A stretch of DNA of 64,000 nt. Source: UBA1429 sp964482225. GTDB lineage: Bacteria > Chloroflexota > Anaerolineae > UBA1429. Shown here piece after piece: positions 8,408 through 16,299 of this stretch; the stretch's first letter is position 1, and each line of letters opens with the position of its first letter. The stretch lies in contig CAYZWT010000007.1 in the NCBI GenBank assembly GCA_964482225.1, positions 62,001 to 126,000 on the forward strand, given 5' to 3'. A program made the position numbers and the translations under genes. Below the pieces are notes generated by a model. That model saw nothing but the letters and a program-made list of their open reading frames with translations, did no database searches and was not told the DNA's origin.

Positions 8408-9004
8408 ATGTCTCAGGGTTCAGATGCCCTGCAAATCATCCGCGAGCGGCGCAGCATCCGCCGCTTTCAAGCGCGCCCTGTGTCGCCCGAGTTGATCGAG
8501 GAGATACTGGACCTCACAGTGCAGGCGCCCTCGGCCAAGAACGCCCAGCCCTGGCGCTTTGTCGTGCTAGAGGGCGAGCGGGCCGCCGAATTGGCCAGCC
8601 GGATGCAGCGCAAGGCCGAGAAACTGGCGAGCCTGAACGCCGATAGCGGCAGCCTGGCCTGGAGCGCCCAGGTGGTGGCCCAGGCGCCGGTGACCATCAT
8701 GGTGTTCAATGTCGGGGCCCCCTCCGAGATCCCGGTCGAGTTCCACGATGATTACCAATTCGTCATGACCCAATCCACGGGCGGCGCCATCCAGACCATG
8801 CTGCTGGCGGCGCAGGCCCTGGGCTTGGGCAGCCTCTGGATCTGCGATGTCCTCTATATCTATGACGAGATACGCCATTGGCTGGGCCACCCGGAAGATG
8901 TGCTGATCGCCGCCGTAAGCCTGGGCTATGCCGACGAGGCGCCCCGGGCGCGCCCGCGCCGCCCTTGGCAGGAGGTAACAGAGTGGGACGGCGACCTTTC
9001 ATAG
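8408..9004 (+). CDS. Nitroreductase family protein
   Basis: A 198-residue FMN-dependent oxidoreductase. Flavin-binding segments are visible: RRSIRRF near residue 15, the APSAKNAQPWRF loop near 42, and QTMLLAAQALGLGSLWI near 133. Such enzymes form cytosolic dimers that reduce nitro groups, quinones or similar acceptors with NAD(P)H. I chose ATG 8408 because ACAGGAGG lies 6 bases before it; an in-frame TTG 18 bases earlier would bury that site. Two further nitroreductases occur in this window (40942-41502 and 50611-51129), and this one is the most distant of the three. Confidence 0.9.
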   Translation: MSQGSDALQIIRERRSIRRFQARPVSPELIEEILDLTVQAPSAKNAQPWRFVVLEGERAAELASRMQRKAEKLASLNADSGSLAWSAQVVAQAPVTIMVFNVGAPSEIPVEFHDDYQFVMTQSTGGAIQTMLLAAQALGLGSLWICDVLYIYDEIRHWLGHPEDVLIAAVSLGYADEAPRARPRRPWQEVTEWDGDLS

Positions 9005-9092
9005 CCGCGAGATCCGTTGCCCCGATGCACATACTAGACCCCAGATCCCATGCGCGCATGAAAGCCGCTGCTGACCCCCGGGGAGGTACGGG

Positions 9093-10166
9093 ATGATGGA
9101 ACGCCCCATTGCGGGGGCAGAAGAGGCCACCCCAGAGTGGCTGACGGCCGCCCTCTACCAACAAGGGGTGCTCCATCAGGGCCATGTGACCCAGGTGATG
9201 GCCAGCCCACCAGAGGCTGGCTTTTCCTCTCTCACATGGCGCCTGCTCCTTTCGTATTCCAGCGATGCCTCCTCAAACGTCCCTGGGAGGCTTTTTCTCA
9301 AGTGCTCGCGGGCAGACCTGGTTCCCGGCGAGACGGATACGGACAAGGTACGCAGGGAGATCGACTACTATCAGAGGCTCGCGCCCCTGATGATGCGCAG
9401 CCCATCGGTGCCGTGCTACGCAGCGGCCTATGACCCACACGCCGAGACGTCTCACCTGTTGCTTTTGGATGTCAGCGAGACTCACAACGCCTGCGTGGAC
9501 CCTTGTCATCCAGAGAACCCACAGCGGGCCGTCCGAGCCCTCGCTCGCCTGCACGCTTTCTGGTGGGATCATCCCCGATTGGAGAGCCTTGTTGGTGAGT
9601 TACCCACGCAAGAGCGGCTCCATGCGGACTGGGCAGATGGCGCCCGGCGCACAGAGGCATTCGTCGAGATGCTCGGAGACCGACTGCCCCGGCATTGGCG
9701 CGACACCTATGCCCGTGTGCTGCGGTCGTTGCCCAACCTGTGCCGGCGCCACCTATCGGGACAGAACCTGACGCTGGTGCACGGAGATGCGCACCTGGGC
9801 AACTATTTGTTCTCTCGCACACCCAACGTTGATGAAACCTACATCATTGATTGGCAATTCTGGCACGCCACCATCGGGGGCACTGATCTTGCGTTCATGA
9901 TGGCGGCCAAGTGGGAGCCCGAGATCCGACGCCGCATGGAGAGGCCGCTCCTCCAGCGCTACTATGACACGTTGCTGGAACAGGGTGTGAGCGGCTATCC
10001 ATGGGATCAGTGCTGGGATGACTATCGGCTCTCGGTGATACTGGTTAGTATCTTTATTCCCGTCTGGCAGTGGTCCCTATTCGGCTGGCAGGCCGATCTC
10101 TTGGCTGTGGAGAGGGGCATGAGAGCGCTGGATGAGCTGGGATGTGCAGAGCTCCTCGACGCTTGA
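9093..10166 (+). CDS. Phosphotransferase of the aminoglycoside phosphotransferase/choline-kinase-like fold
   Basis: A 357-residue small-molecule kinase. The catalytic loop is clear: His230, Asp232 and Asn237 in LVHGDAHLGNYLF, then the metal-binding Asp253 in YIIDWQFW, followed by GGTDLAFMM, which resembles the ecdysteroid-kinase-like/CHK branch of the family. N-terminal lobe features include LFLKCSR with a likely ATP-site lysine. The substrate may be a sugar, choline-like compound or a drug; resistance should not be assumed. It starts at ATG 9093 after GGGGAGG and ends before a convergent gene, separated by a strong hairpin. Confidence 0.87.
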   Translation: MMERPIAGAEEATPEWLTAALYQQGVLHQGHVTQVMASPPEAGFSSLTWRLLLSYSSDASSNVPGRLFLKCSRADLVPGETDTDKVRREIDYYQRLAPLMMRSPSVPCYAAAYDPHAETSHLLLLDVSETHNACVDPCHPENPQRAVRALARLHAFWWDHPRLESLVGELPTQERLHADWADGARRTEAFVEMLGDRLPRHWRDTYARVLRSLPNLCRRHLSGQNLTLVHGDAHLGNYLFSRTPNVDETYIIDWQFWHATIGGTDLAFMMAAKWEPEIRRRMERPLLQRYYDTLLEQGVSGYPWDQCWDDYRLSVILVSIFIPVWQWSLFGWQADLLAVERGMRALDELGCAELLDA

Positions 10167-10226
10167 CCGATCGGCCAGCTGTCGTGGCCACACGCCTGAG
10201 GTAGCCATATTCTAACAGGCGCCGGC

Positions 10227-10265
10227 GGGGGAGCGAGGGCCCGCTCGCCCGCAACTCGCTCCCCC
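10227..10265. terminator. Hairpin between convergent genes (bidirectional terminator candidate)
   Basis: An 11-base perfect stem (10227-10237 with 10255-10265) with a 17-base loop lies between the ends of the kinase gene and the transketolase gene. There is no long T-run on either side, so the assignment is by position and stem strength. Confidence 0.55.
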
Positions 10266-10296
10266 GGCGTTGGCATCGAGTCGCTCTTGTCGTGAT

Positions 10297-11316
10297 TTAG
10301 GCGCCCCCCTTGCGCGCCACTACCTGGCGCACCGCCCCCAGGATGTGCCCCGCCGAGAGGCCATAGCGCTCCAGCAGCGCCAGATAGGGCCCGGATTCGG
10401 CAAAGGTATCGCCCAGGCCGATGCGCCGCATGGGCACGGGCTCATGCTCGATGAGCAACTCGGCCACGGCGCTGCCCAGCCCCCCCACCAGCACATTGTC
10501 CTCCGCCGTGACGATGGCGCCCGTCTCGCGGGCCGCTGCCAGGATGGCTTGCTCGTCCAGCGGCTTGAGCGTATGGCAATCTATTACGCGCACATCCAGC
10601 CCCTCGGCGGCGGCCATCTCGGCGGCCAGCAGCGCCTGGGCCACCACGTCGCGGTTGGCGATGATGGCAGCGTCCTGGCCGTCGCGCACCGTCACGGCGC
10701 GCCCGATCTGAAAGGGATAGCTCTCGTCATACAGGAACGGCATGGGCTCTTTGGTCATGCTAAGATACACGGGGCCGGACCACGCGGCGGCGGCGTGCGT
10801 CGCCCGGCGCGTGCTCAGCTCGTCCGCCGGGGCGATGACCGCCATGTAGGGCATGGCCCGCATGATGGTCAGGTCTTCCTGGCCCTGGTGGGTGGCGCCA
10901 TCCTCAGCGGGCGTGATCCCCGCGTGGCTACAGGCGATCTTGACGTTGGCCCGGGTGTAGCACACACTGTTGCGGATCATGTCCAGGCCGCGCAGCGTGG
11001 CAAAGATGGCATAGGTAGAGACGAACGGGATCAGGCCAGCGTGGGCCATGCCCGCCGCCATCGCGATCATGTTCTGCTCGGCGATGCCCAGGTTGAACTC
11101 GCGCTCGGGGAAGCGTTGGGCAAAGGTAAAGGTGCCCATGCCTTTGGAGACATCGGCGTTGAGCATGACCACACTCTCGATCTGTTCGCCCAGCTCCAGC
11201 ATGGCATCGGCATAGGCAAAGCGGGTGGAGCGTTTCTGCCCCTGGCTGAACAGGGTTCCGGCGCGCAGCAGCTCGGGCACCCCGGGCCGCAGATGGCGGT
11301 AGCGATCAGCGTACAT
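10297..11316 (-). CDS. Transketolase, C-terminal subunit
   Basis: A 339-residue protein equal to the pyrimidine-binding and C-terminal domains of transketolase or DXP-synthase-like enzymes. The conserved EFNLGIAEQNMIAMAAGMA segment holds the glutamate that activates thiamine diphosphate. The middle shows HAGITPAEDGATHQGQEDL, typical of transketolase-like enzymes, and the last 120 residues form the C-terminal domain. It works with the N-terminal subunit encoded just upstream. The start at 11316 follows GGAGGAC and overlaps that gene by 11 bases. The likely job is transfer of two-carbon units between sugar phosphates, perhaps specialised for the nearby sugar-acid pathway. Confidence 0.92.
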   Translation of the reverse strand: MYADRYRHLRPGVPELLRAGTLFSQGQKRSTRFAYADAMLELGEQIESVVMLNADVSKGMGTFTFAQRFPEREFNLGIAEQNMIAMAAGMAHAGLIPFVSTYAIFATLRGLDMIRNSVCYTRANVKIACSHAGITPAEDGATHQGQEDLTIMRAMPYMAVIAPADELSTRRATHAAAAWSGPVYLSMTKEPMPFLYDESYPFQIGRAVTVRDGQDAAIIANRDVVAQALLAAEMAAAEGLDVRVIDCHTLKPLDEQAILAAARETGAIVTAEDNVLVGGLGSAVAELLIEHEPVPMRRIGLGDTFAESGPYLALLERYGLSAGHILGAVRQVVARKGGA

Positions 11317-12175
11317 CGTCGTCCTCCAATCCGGCGGCGGCGCAGATCTCGCGCAGGGCCTGGGCGGTTTGGGCGGCATCGGGGGCGTTGCCGTGCCAGA
11401 AGGGGTTGTCCTCCATAAAGCTGACCCCCTTGCCCTTGGTGGTGTGGGCGATGAGCATCACCGGCTGGGGCTCGGCGGCACGGCTGGCCTCCAGCGCCCC
11501 CACCACCTGGGCCATGTCGTGGCCGTCTATCTCCATCACATGCCAGCCAAAGGCGCGCCATTTGTCCGCCACCGGCTCCAGGGGCATGATCTTGTCAACA
11601 AAGTCATCGTTCTGGATGCGGTTGCGATCCAGGATCACGGTCAGGTTGCGCAGGCCCAGGTTGGGCGCGGCCAGGGCCGCCTCCCAGATCGAGCCTTCTT
11701 GCATTTCGCCATCCCCGATGATGACCCACACCCGATAGTCCAGGCCGCGCACCCGGGCGGCCAGCGCCATGCCCAGCCCGGCGGAAAAGCCGTGCCCCAA
11801 CGAGCCGGCGGTCATATCCACGCCGGGGGTCTTGACCATGTCGGGGTGGCCCTGCAACACGCTATCCAGGCAGCGCAGGGTGCCCACGCACTCGGCCCCC
11901 ATATAGCCGCGCCGGATCAGGGCGGCGTACCAGGCCGGGCAGGCGTGGCCCTTGGAGAGGATGAACCGGTCGCGCTCGGGCCAATCAGGGCGCGCCGGGT
12001 CAATGCGCATGACGCGAAAGTAGAGGGCCGCCAGCAGATCGGCGGCGGAGAGGGAGCCGCCCGGGTGGCCCATCTTGGCCGTATGGATCATGCGGATCAG
12101 GTCGCAGCGGATCTGGGCGGCGACGATCTCCAGTTCGCGGATATCGGTTGCCCCCGGCGGAGCCGTATCACTCAT
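11306..12175 (-). CDS. Transketolase, N-terminal subunit
   Basis: A 289-residue protein corresponding to the thiamine-diphosphate-binding half of transketolase. Visible motifs are KMGHPGGSLSAADLL near residue 34, SKGHACPAWYAAL near 74, GSLGHGFSAGLGMALAARV near 125 and the diphosphate motif GDGEMQEGSIWEA near 154, ending in LDRNRIQND. Split transketolases of this kind are common in Chloroflexota, Archaea and Firmicutes. Together with the downstream C-terminal subunit it should make one active enzyme. The ATG follows GGAGAGAC. The promoter region before it holds a double-hairpin repeat. Confidence 0.93.
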   Translation of the reverse strand: MSDTAPPGATDIRELEIVAAQIRCDLIRMIHTAKMGHPGGSLSAADLLAALYFRVMRIDPARPDWPERDRFILSKGHACPAWYAALIRRGYMGAECVGTLRCLDSVLQGHPDMVKTPGVDMTAGSLGHGFSAGLGMALAARVRGLDYRVWVIIGDGEMQEGSIWEAALAAPNLGLRNLTVILDRNRIQNDDFVDKIMPLEPVADKWRAFGWHVMEIDGHDMAQVVGALEASRAAEPQPVMLIAHTTKGKGVSFMEDNPFWHGNAPDAAQTAQALREICAAAGLEDDDVR

Positions 12176-12238
12176 GGTTGTCTCTCCTCATCGTGCGGCG
12201 CGCATCAACCCCGGAATCATATCGCAAGGCCGCATAGA

Positions 12239-12280
12239 ACCGGCCTCGGGCCGGTCGCGGGCGGGACGCCCGCGCTCCAT
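12239..12280 (+). repeat. Double-hairpin dispersed repeat, copy 1
   Basis: Two adjacent perfect hairpins: ACCGGCC/GGCCGGT with a 3-base loop (12239-12255) and GCGGGCG/CGCCCGC with loop GGA (12257-12273), followed by GCTCCAT. The same arrangement occurs inverted at 33526-33560. It lies between the sugar isomerase and transketolase genes. Confidence 0.8.
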
Positions 12281-12303
12281 CACATTCACATTGGAGGCGC
12301 CGC

Positions 12304-13272
12304 CTATAGCAGCGACTTGAACAGATGGGTGTAGGCCGTGGCGGGATTGCCCTCAGCGATAAAGCCGGCGATCTCCTCCGGGCCCATGCGAGCCACCAAC
12401 TGCTCGGCCATCTTGACGATGGCGATGGTGGCGCTCATGCTCTCGATGGGCGCGCTCTGGCGCGAGTTGACGTCATAGGCCACCCAGCCATCCCAGTTGA
12501 CCCGATCCATGTAATAGATCATCTCGATCAGATCCCAAAAGCTGACCGTGCCGGGGATCATGTCCCAGTCCCAGTCGCGGGCGTTGTCATTCAGGTGCAC
12601 ATAGAACAGTCGCCCGGCCTGGTGGGCCAGGGCCAGGGCCTCGGCAGGGGTCTCGCGGGCGATCAGGGCATGGCCCACATCCATGGTAACGCCCACATTG
12701 GGCAGCCCCAGGTGCTCGCACAGATAGAGCGAACGCCCCATATCGCCCAGCACGCAATAGTTGCGCGATTCGTTGAGCTTGTATTCCAGGCTGATGCGGA
12801 TATCGGCCCGGTGTCGCGCCGCCTTGGCGATGCAGGCCTCCAGCCAGCCCCACTGCTGGAGATAGTCGGCCTGAAAGTGATAGTTATGGCCATCAATCAG
12901 GGGGCAGCAGGTGACCAAGTCCGCGCCAAAGGCGGCGGCCAGGTCCATGGTGATCTTGAGATTGGCCACCGCCTGGGCCCGCACCTCGGGCTTGGGAGAG
13001 GTGAACGAGCCCTCTTGCCAGATCTTTTCCGTCTTGACGTTCAGATTCACCGCCGAGACGGGCAGGCCGCTCTCCCGCACCTGGCGCACCACAGCCTGGA
13101 CGTCAGCGCCGAAATCCTGCGGATAGACGATCTCGATGCCATCGGCGCCGGGCACCTGCCGCACGGCCTCCAGCCGCTCGGCCAGGCTGCGCGCCGGATG
13201 GTATTCGTGAAAGCGGTCGGCGTGGCGCCCCATCAGCCCGACCATGACGGAATGCTTCATCTTGAGTGTCAT
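12304..13272 (-). CDS. Sugar phosphate isomerase/epimerase (AP-endonuclease-2-like TIM barrel)
   Basis: A 322-residue protein of the xylose-isomerase-like TIM barrel family. The barrel shows GADGIEIVYPQDFG near residue 43, a metal-ligand glutamate in RISLEYKLNES in the middle, VTMDVGHA with an Asp and His pair, and FYVHLNDNARDWDWD with another His and Asp pair. Members isomerise or epimerise free or phosphorylated sugars. The start at 13272 follows GGGGAGG. It lies between the enolase-superfamily gene and transketolase on the same strand, which suggests breakdown of an uncommon sugar or sugar acid. Nothing in the sequence names the substrate. Confidence 0.88.
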   Translation of the reverse strand: MTLKMKHSVMVGLMGRHADRFHEYHPARSLAERLEAVRQVPGADGIEIVYPQDFGADVQAVVRQVRESGLPVSAVNLNVKTEKIWQEGSFTSPKPEVRAQAVANLKITMDLAAAFGADLVTCCPLIDGHNYHFQADYLQQWGWLEACIAKAARHRADIRISLEYKLNESRNYCVLGDMGRSLYLCEHLGLPNVGVTMDVGHALIARETPAEALALAHQAGRLFYVHLNDNARDWDWDMIPGTVSFWDLIEMIYYMDRVNWDGWVAYDVNSRQSAPIESMSATIAIVKMAEQLVARMGPEEIAGFIAEGNPATAYTHLFKSLL

Positions 13273-13293
13273 GGGTATCCTCCCCTTGTGAAC

Positions 13294-14487
13294 CTAGCGC
13301 CACTGCAACGGCGTGCGCGCCTGAATGCGTTCCTCGTCCAGCACGATCCCCAGCCCGGGCTCCTGGGGCAACTGCACCATGCCGCCCTCCGGCATATACT
13401 TGTCCCGGTGGAACCACTGCTTCTGGGGGTTGAACATGATCAGGTATTCGAGCCACGGGCAGGTTTCAGGCGATTGGGCGGCGATCAGGTGCAGGGCAGG
13501 CAGCACCGAATGGCCGTGGGGGAACACCGGCTTGTCATAGGCCGAGGCCAGGGCGCAGATTTTGACCATCTCGCTAATGCCGCCGGTCCAATCGGGGTCG
13601 GCCTGCACCACATCCACGCCCTCTGCGTCCAGCAGCACCTTGAACCCCCAGCGGGTGTATTCGTGCTCGCCGCCAGCGATGGGGATGCCCGCCTGGCGTC
13701 GGATCTCGGCATAGGCGCCAATCCGGTCGGGGGGCACGGGCTCCTCCAGCCAGCGCGGGTTGTAGGGGGCCATGGCGCGCCCCATGGCGATGGCATAGTT
13801 GACATCCCAGCCCAGCCAGGCGTCGAACATGAGATCCACATCCTCGCCCACGGCCTCGCGGGCCGTGCGCACGATCAGCAAGTTGCGCTCCATGCCTGCG
13901 CGGCCATCGCCAGGCCCGTGGGGAAAGAACCACTTTTGCGCCACATAGCCCTCTTGCTTGAGTGCCAGCGCCTGCTCGTACACCTTTTCGGGCTCGATGG
14001 CGAACCCCAGGGCGCTGGCATAGGCGGGCACAGCCTCGCGGGTGGGGCCGCCCAGCAGCCGGTAGACCGGCAGGCCCAATGCCTTGCCGCGAATATCCCA
14101 CAGGCACATGTCCACGGCGCTGATGGCCATCATCATATAGCCCTTGCGGGCGTGCCGGTCCTGGCGCGAGAGAATATCCCACAGGCGCTCGCTGGCCAGG
14201 GGGTCCTGGCCGATCAGGTGCGGGCGCAGATGGGCCTCGATCTGGTAGGCTTGATCCTCATAGATTGGACCGAACAGGCCGGTAATGCCCTCGTCGGTAT
14301 CAATCAGGACGTATGTCTCGCGGATAGGCATGCTGTCGGCGTCGTTCACCGGTCGGGGATGGCGAACCCGGCGCTGGCGGTACTCGGGATAGAGGTCGAG
14401 CGCCCCCACCTGACGCGCCACGGCGTATCCCGCCGCAAACTCGTAAGCGCCCTCCAGGCGTTCGTAGCGGATGTCGGTGATCTTCAT
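13294..14487 (-). CDS. Enolase-superfamily sugar-acid dehydratase (mandelate racemase type, rhamnonate-dehydratase-like)
   Basis: A 397-residue enzyme with the enolase-superfamily layout: an N-terminal capping domain (about residues 1-130) and a barrel. Metal ligands are visible in LMFDAWLGWD, WLEEPVPPD and IAGGEHEYTRWGF, and the acid/base histidine in VFPHGHSV. The KWFFPHGPGDG and GEHEYTRWGF segments look most like acid-sugar dehydratases of the L-rhamnonate dehydratase group. The start at 14487 follows TTGGAGG. It opens a minus-strand module with an isomerase and a transketolase. A dTDP-rhamnose gene lies far away at 51288, but that concerns synthesis rather than breakdown. Confidence 0.87.
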   Translation of the reverse strand: MKITDIRYERLEGAYEFAAGYAVARQVGALDLYPEYRQRRVRHPRPVNDADSMPIRETYVLIDTDEGITGLFGPIYEDQAYQIEAHLRPHLIGQDPLASERLWDILSRQDRHARKGYMMMAISAVDMCLWDIRGKALGLPVYRLLGGPTREAVPAYASALGFAIEPEKVYEQALALKQEGYVAQKWFFPHGPGDGRAGMERNLLIVRTAREAVGEDVDLMFDAWLGWDVNYAIAMGRAMAPYNPRWLEEPVPPDRIGAYAEIRRQAGIPIAGGEHEYTRWGFKVLLDAEGVDVVQADPDWTGGISEMVKICALASAYDKPVFPHGHSVLPALHLIAAQSPETCPWLEYLIMFNPQKQWFHRDKYMPEGGMVQLPQEPGLGIVLDEERIQARTPLQWR

Positions 14488-14655
14488 CAAGAGCCTCCAA
14501 GTGCGCAGATTGTCGGCGTTCGAATAGTGATACAACACGCGGGGCTAGAGGAAGGATACGCGTATCAGTTCAGATTCGAGGGGACGAGTTCCTAACTGAC
14601 CAGGGCGATGATGCCATTGTCCTGCAATCGGTGAGCGCATAGACTAGGCTATGTA

Positions 14656-14740
14656 GGATGGGCGAGACGCCCGCCCTACAAGGTTCGCCGCCGCCGTCCA
14701 CAACGTGTTGGCCGCTTTCCCCCCCATCCTGAACTGATAC
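14656..14740 (+). repeat. 85-bp dispersed repeat, copy A, carrying a GGGCG hairpin
   Basis: It begins with a hairpin built on GGGCGAGACGCCC and continues into about 60 bases (AAGGTTCGCC ... GAACTGATAC). Nearly the same sequence occurs on the other strand at 26535-26620. It lies in the 292-base gap between the enolase-superfamily gene and phoU, which otherwise holds nothing that I can name. Confidence 0.85.
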
Positions 14741-14779
14741 GGATGCGCGTCGAAACGGCCCATCCGCGTGCCATTTGCG

Positions 14780-15463
14780 CTAGCTGGGGTACTTGTCCTG
14801 CTCGTCGGGCGCCTTGAGATCGCCCAGGGCGCCCGTGACGAAAAAGACGATGCGTTCGCAGATATTGGTCACGCGGTCGGCGGCGCGCTCCAGGTTGTGG
14901 GCCGCCCACAAGAGCAGGTTGGCCTGCTCCACCTTGGCGGGATCGCTGAACACGATGGTCATCAGCTCGCGGCGCACCTGGTTATACAGGTCGTCCACCT
15001 CGTCATCCTCTTGCGAGATGGCAATGGCCGCCTCCATGTCGCGGGCCAGATAGGCATCCAGGGCGCGGGAGAGCATGTCCAGGGCCTTGTCCGCCATGCG
15101 TGGGATATCCAGGAGCGGCTTGATCAGCTCTTGCTCGCCGATCAGCAGGTTGATCTTGCCGATGCCCTTGGCATAGTCGCCGGTGCGCTCTAGCTCGCGG
15201 ATGATCTCCAGGATGGCCGCCAGGGCGCGCAGGTCGCGGGCGATGGGCTGCTGGGTGGCGATCAACACCAGCACATCGGACTCGATCTGGAACCGCTTGG
15301 CGTTGATGCGCACATCCTCTTCGATGACCTGCCGAGAGCCCTCCAGATCGCGGGTGCGGAGCTGTTCCACGGCCTGGCTCAGGGCGTGTTGCACCATATT
15401 GCCCAGGGCGAGCACTTCGTTTTCCAGACGCTGCAACTCGTTCTCGAACCGTCTTCTTAGCAT
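14780..15463 (-). CDS. phoU: Phosphate transport system regulatory protein PhoU
   Basis: A 227-residue all-helical protein with two PhoU repeats, one near residues 10-100 (ending LRALAAILEIIRELERTGDYAKGIGK) and one near 110-210 (ending LLLWAAHNLERAADRVTNICERIVF). These carry the E(R/K)xxD metal-cluster motifs of the family. PhoU links the Pst transporter with control of phosphate uptake. It is the last gene of the minus-strand pst operon, 37 bases after pstB1. ATG 15463 is preferred over GTG 15475 because GAGGAG lies 6 bases before it. Confidence 0.95.
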   Translation of the reverse strand: MLRRRFENELQRLENEVLALGNMVQHALSQAVEQLRTRDLEGSRQVIEEDVRINAKRFQIESDVLVLIATQQPIARDLRALAAILEIIRELERTGDYAKGIGKINLLIGEQELIKPLLDIPRMADKALDMLSRALDAYLARDMEAAIAISQEDDEVDDLYNQVRRELMTIVFSDPAKVEQANLLLWAAHNLERAADRVTNICERIVFFVTGALGDLKAPDEQDKYPS

Positions 15464-15500
15464 CCAACTCCTCACTGGACGGGGAGGTCCGGAGCGCTAA

Positions 15501-16268
15501 CTAGCCAAAGCGGCCGGTAATATAGTCTATGGTACGCTGATCCTGGGGCTGTGTAAAGAGCCGCCCCGTCTGCCCATACTCGATCAGCTTGCCCACCTGG
15601 CCATCGTCGGTTAGGAAGAACGCCGTCCAGTCGGAGACGCGCGCCGCCTGCTGCATGTTGTGGGTCACGATGACGATGGTATAGTCGCCGATCAACTCGC
15701 GCATCAGGTCCTCGATGCGCAAGGTCTCGATGGGGTCCAGGGCCGAGGCGGGCTCGTCCATCAGGATCACCTCGGGCTTGATGGCGATCACCCGCGCCAG
15801 GCAGAGGCGCTGCTGCTGCCCCAACGAGAGCGCCAGAGCGTCCTGCTGCAAGTTGTCCTTGACCTCACGCCAGAGGCCCACATCCTGCAGCGCTTGCTCA
15901 ACCATATCTTCCAGGCTGGCGCCCCTGTGCATGCCCAGCACGCGCGGCCCAAAGGCCACATTGTCATAGATGGATTGGGGGAACGGATTGGGGCGCTGAA
16001 AGACCATGCCCACCCGCTGGCGCAGCTTGACCACGTCATAGCCAGGGGCATAGACATCTTCGCCATCCAGCAGAACTTGGCCCTGCACCCTGGCGCTGCT
16101 AATCGAGTCGTTCATGCGGTTCAGGCAGCGTAAGAAGGTGGATTTGCCGCAGCCCGATGGCCCGATCAGGGCCGTGATCTGGTTCTCTTTGATCTCGAGC
16201 GATACATCTTCCAACACGGCCTGGCCGCCATACAGGACCGAGACGTGGTGGATATCCATTCTGCTCAT
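15501..16268 (-). CDS. pstB: Phosphate ABC transporter ATP-binding protein PstB (copy 1)
   Basis: A 255-residue ATPase of the high-affinity phosphate importer. All nucleotide-binding motifs are intact: Walker A GPSGCGKST, Q-loop VFQRPNPFP, signature LSLGQQQRL, Walker B VILMDEPASALDP and H-loop VTHNMQQ. The signature is slightly altered from the usual LSGGQQQRL. It is 31 bases downstream of a second PstB-like gene, and the two share the C-terminal TGRFG ending. The pair probably drive the PstA/PstC channel as a heterodimer, with this copy holding the complete set of motifs. Confidence 0.95.
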   Translation of the reverse strand: MSRMDIHHVSVLYGGQAVLEDVSLEIKENQITALIGPSGCGKSTFLRCLNRMNDSISSARVQGQVLLDGEDVYAPGYDVVKLRQRVGMVFQRPNPFPQSIYDNVAFGPRVLGMHRGASLEDMVEQALQDVGLWREVKDNLQQDALALSLGQQQRLCLARVIAIKPEVILMDEPASALDPIETLRIEDLMRELIGDYTIVIVTHNMQQAARVSDWTAFFLTDDGQVGKLIEYGQTGRLFTQPQDQRTIDYITGRFG

Positions 16269-16299
16269 GGCGTGCTCTCGTTCCTATCTTGCATCGCGC

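Noticed and set aside
9093..10166. Aminoglycoside-resistance gene
   Set aside because: The fold is shared by many small-molecule kinases, and the GGTDLAFMM segment points to a CHK/ecdysteroid-kinase-like branch, so resistance is not supported.
12325..14595. A 756-codon open frame on the plus strand
   Set aside because: It is antisense to the isomerase and enolase-superfamily genes, whose motifs are clear. Long open antisense frames are expected in DNA this rich in GC.
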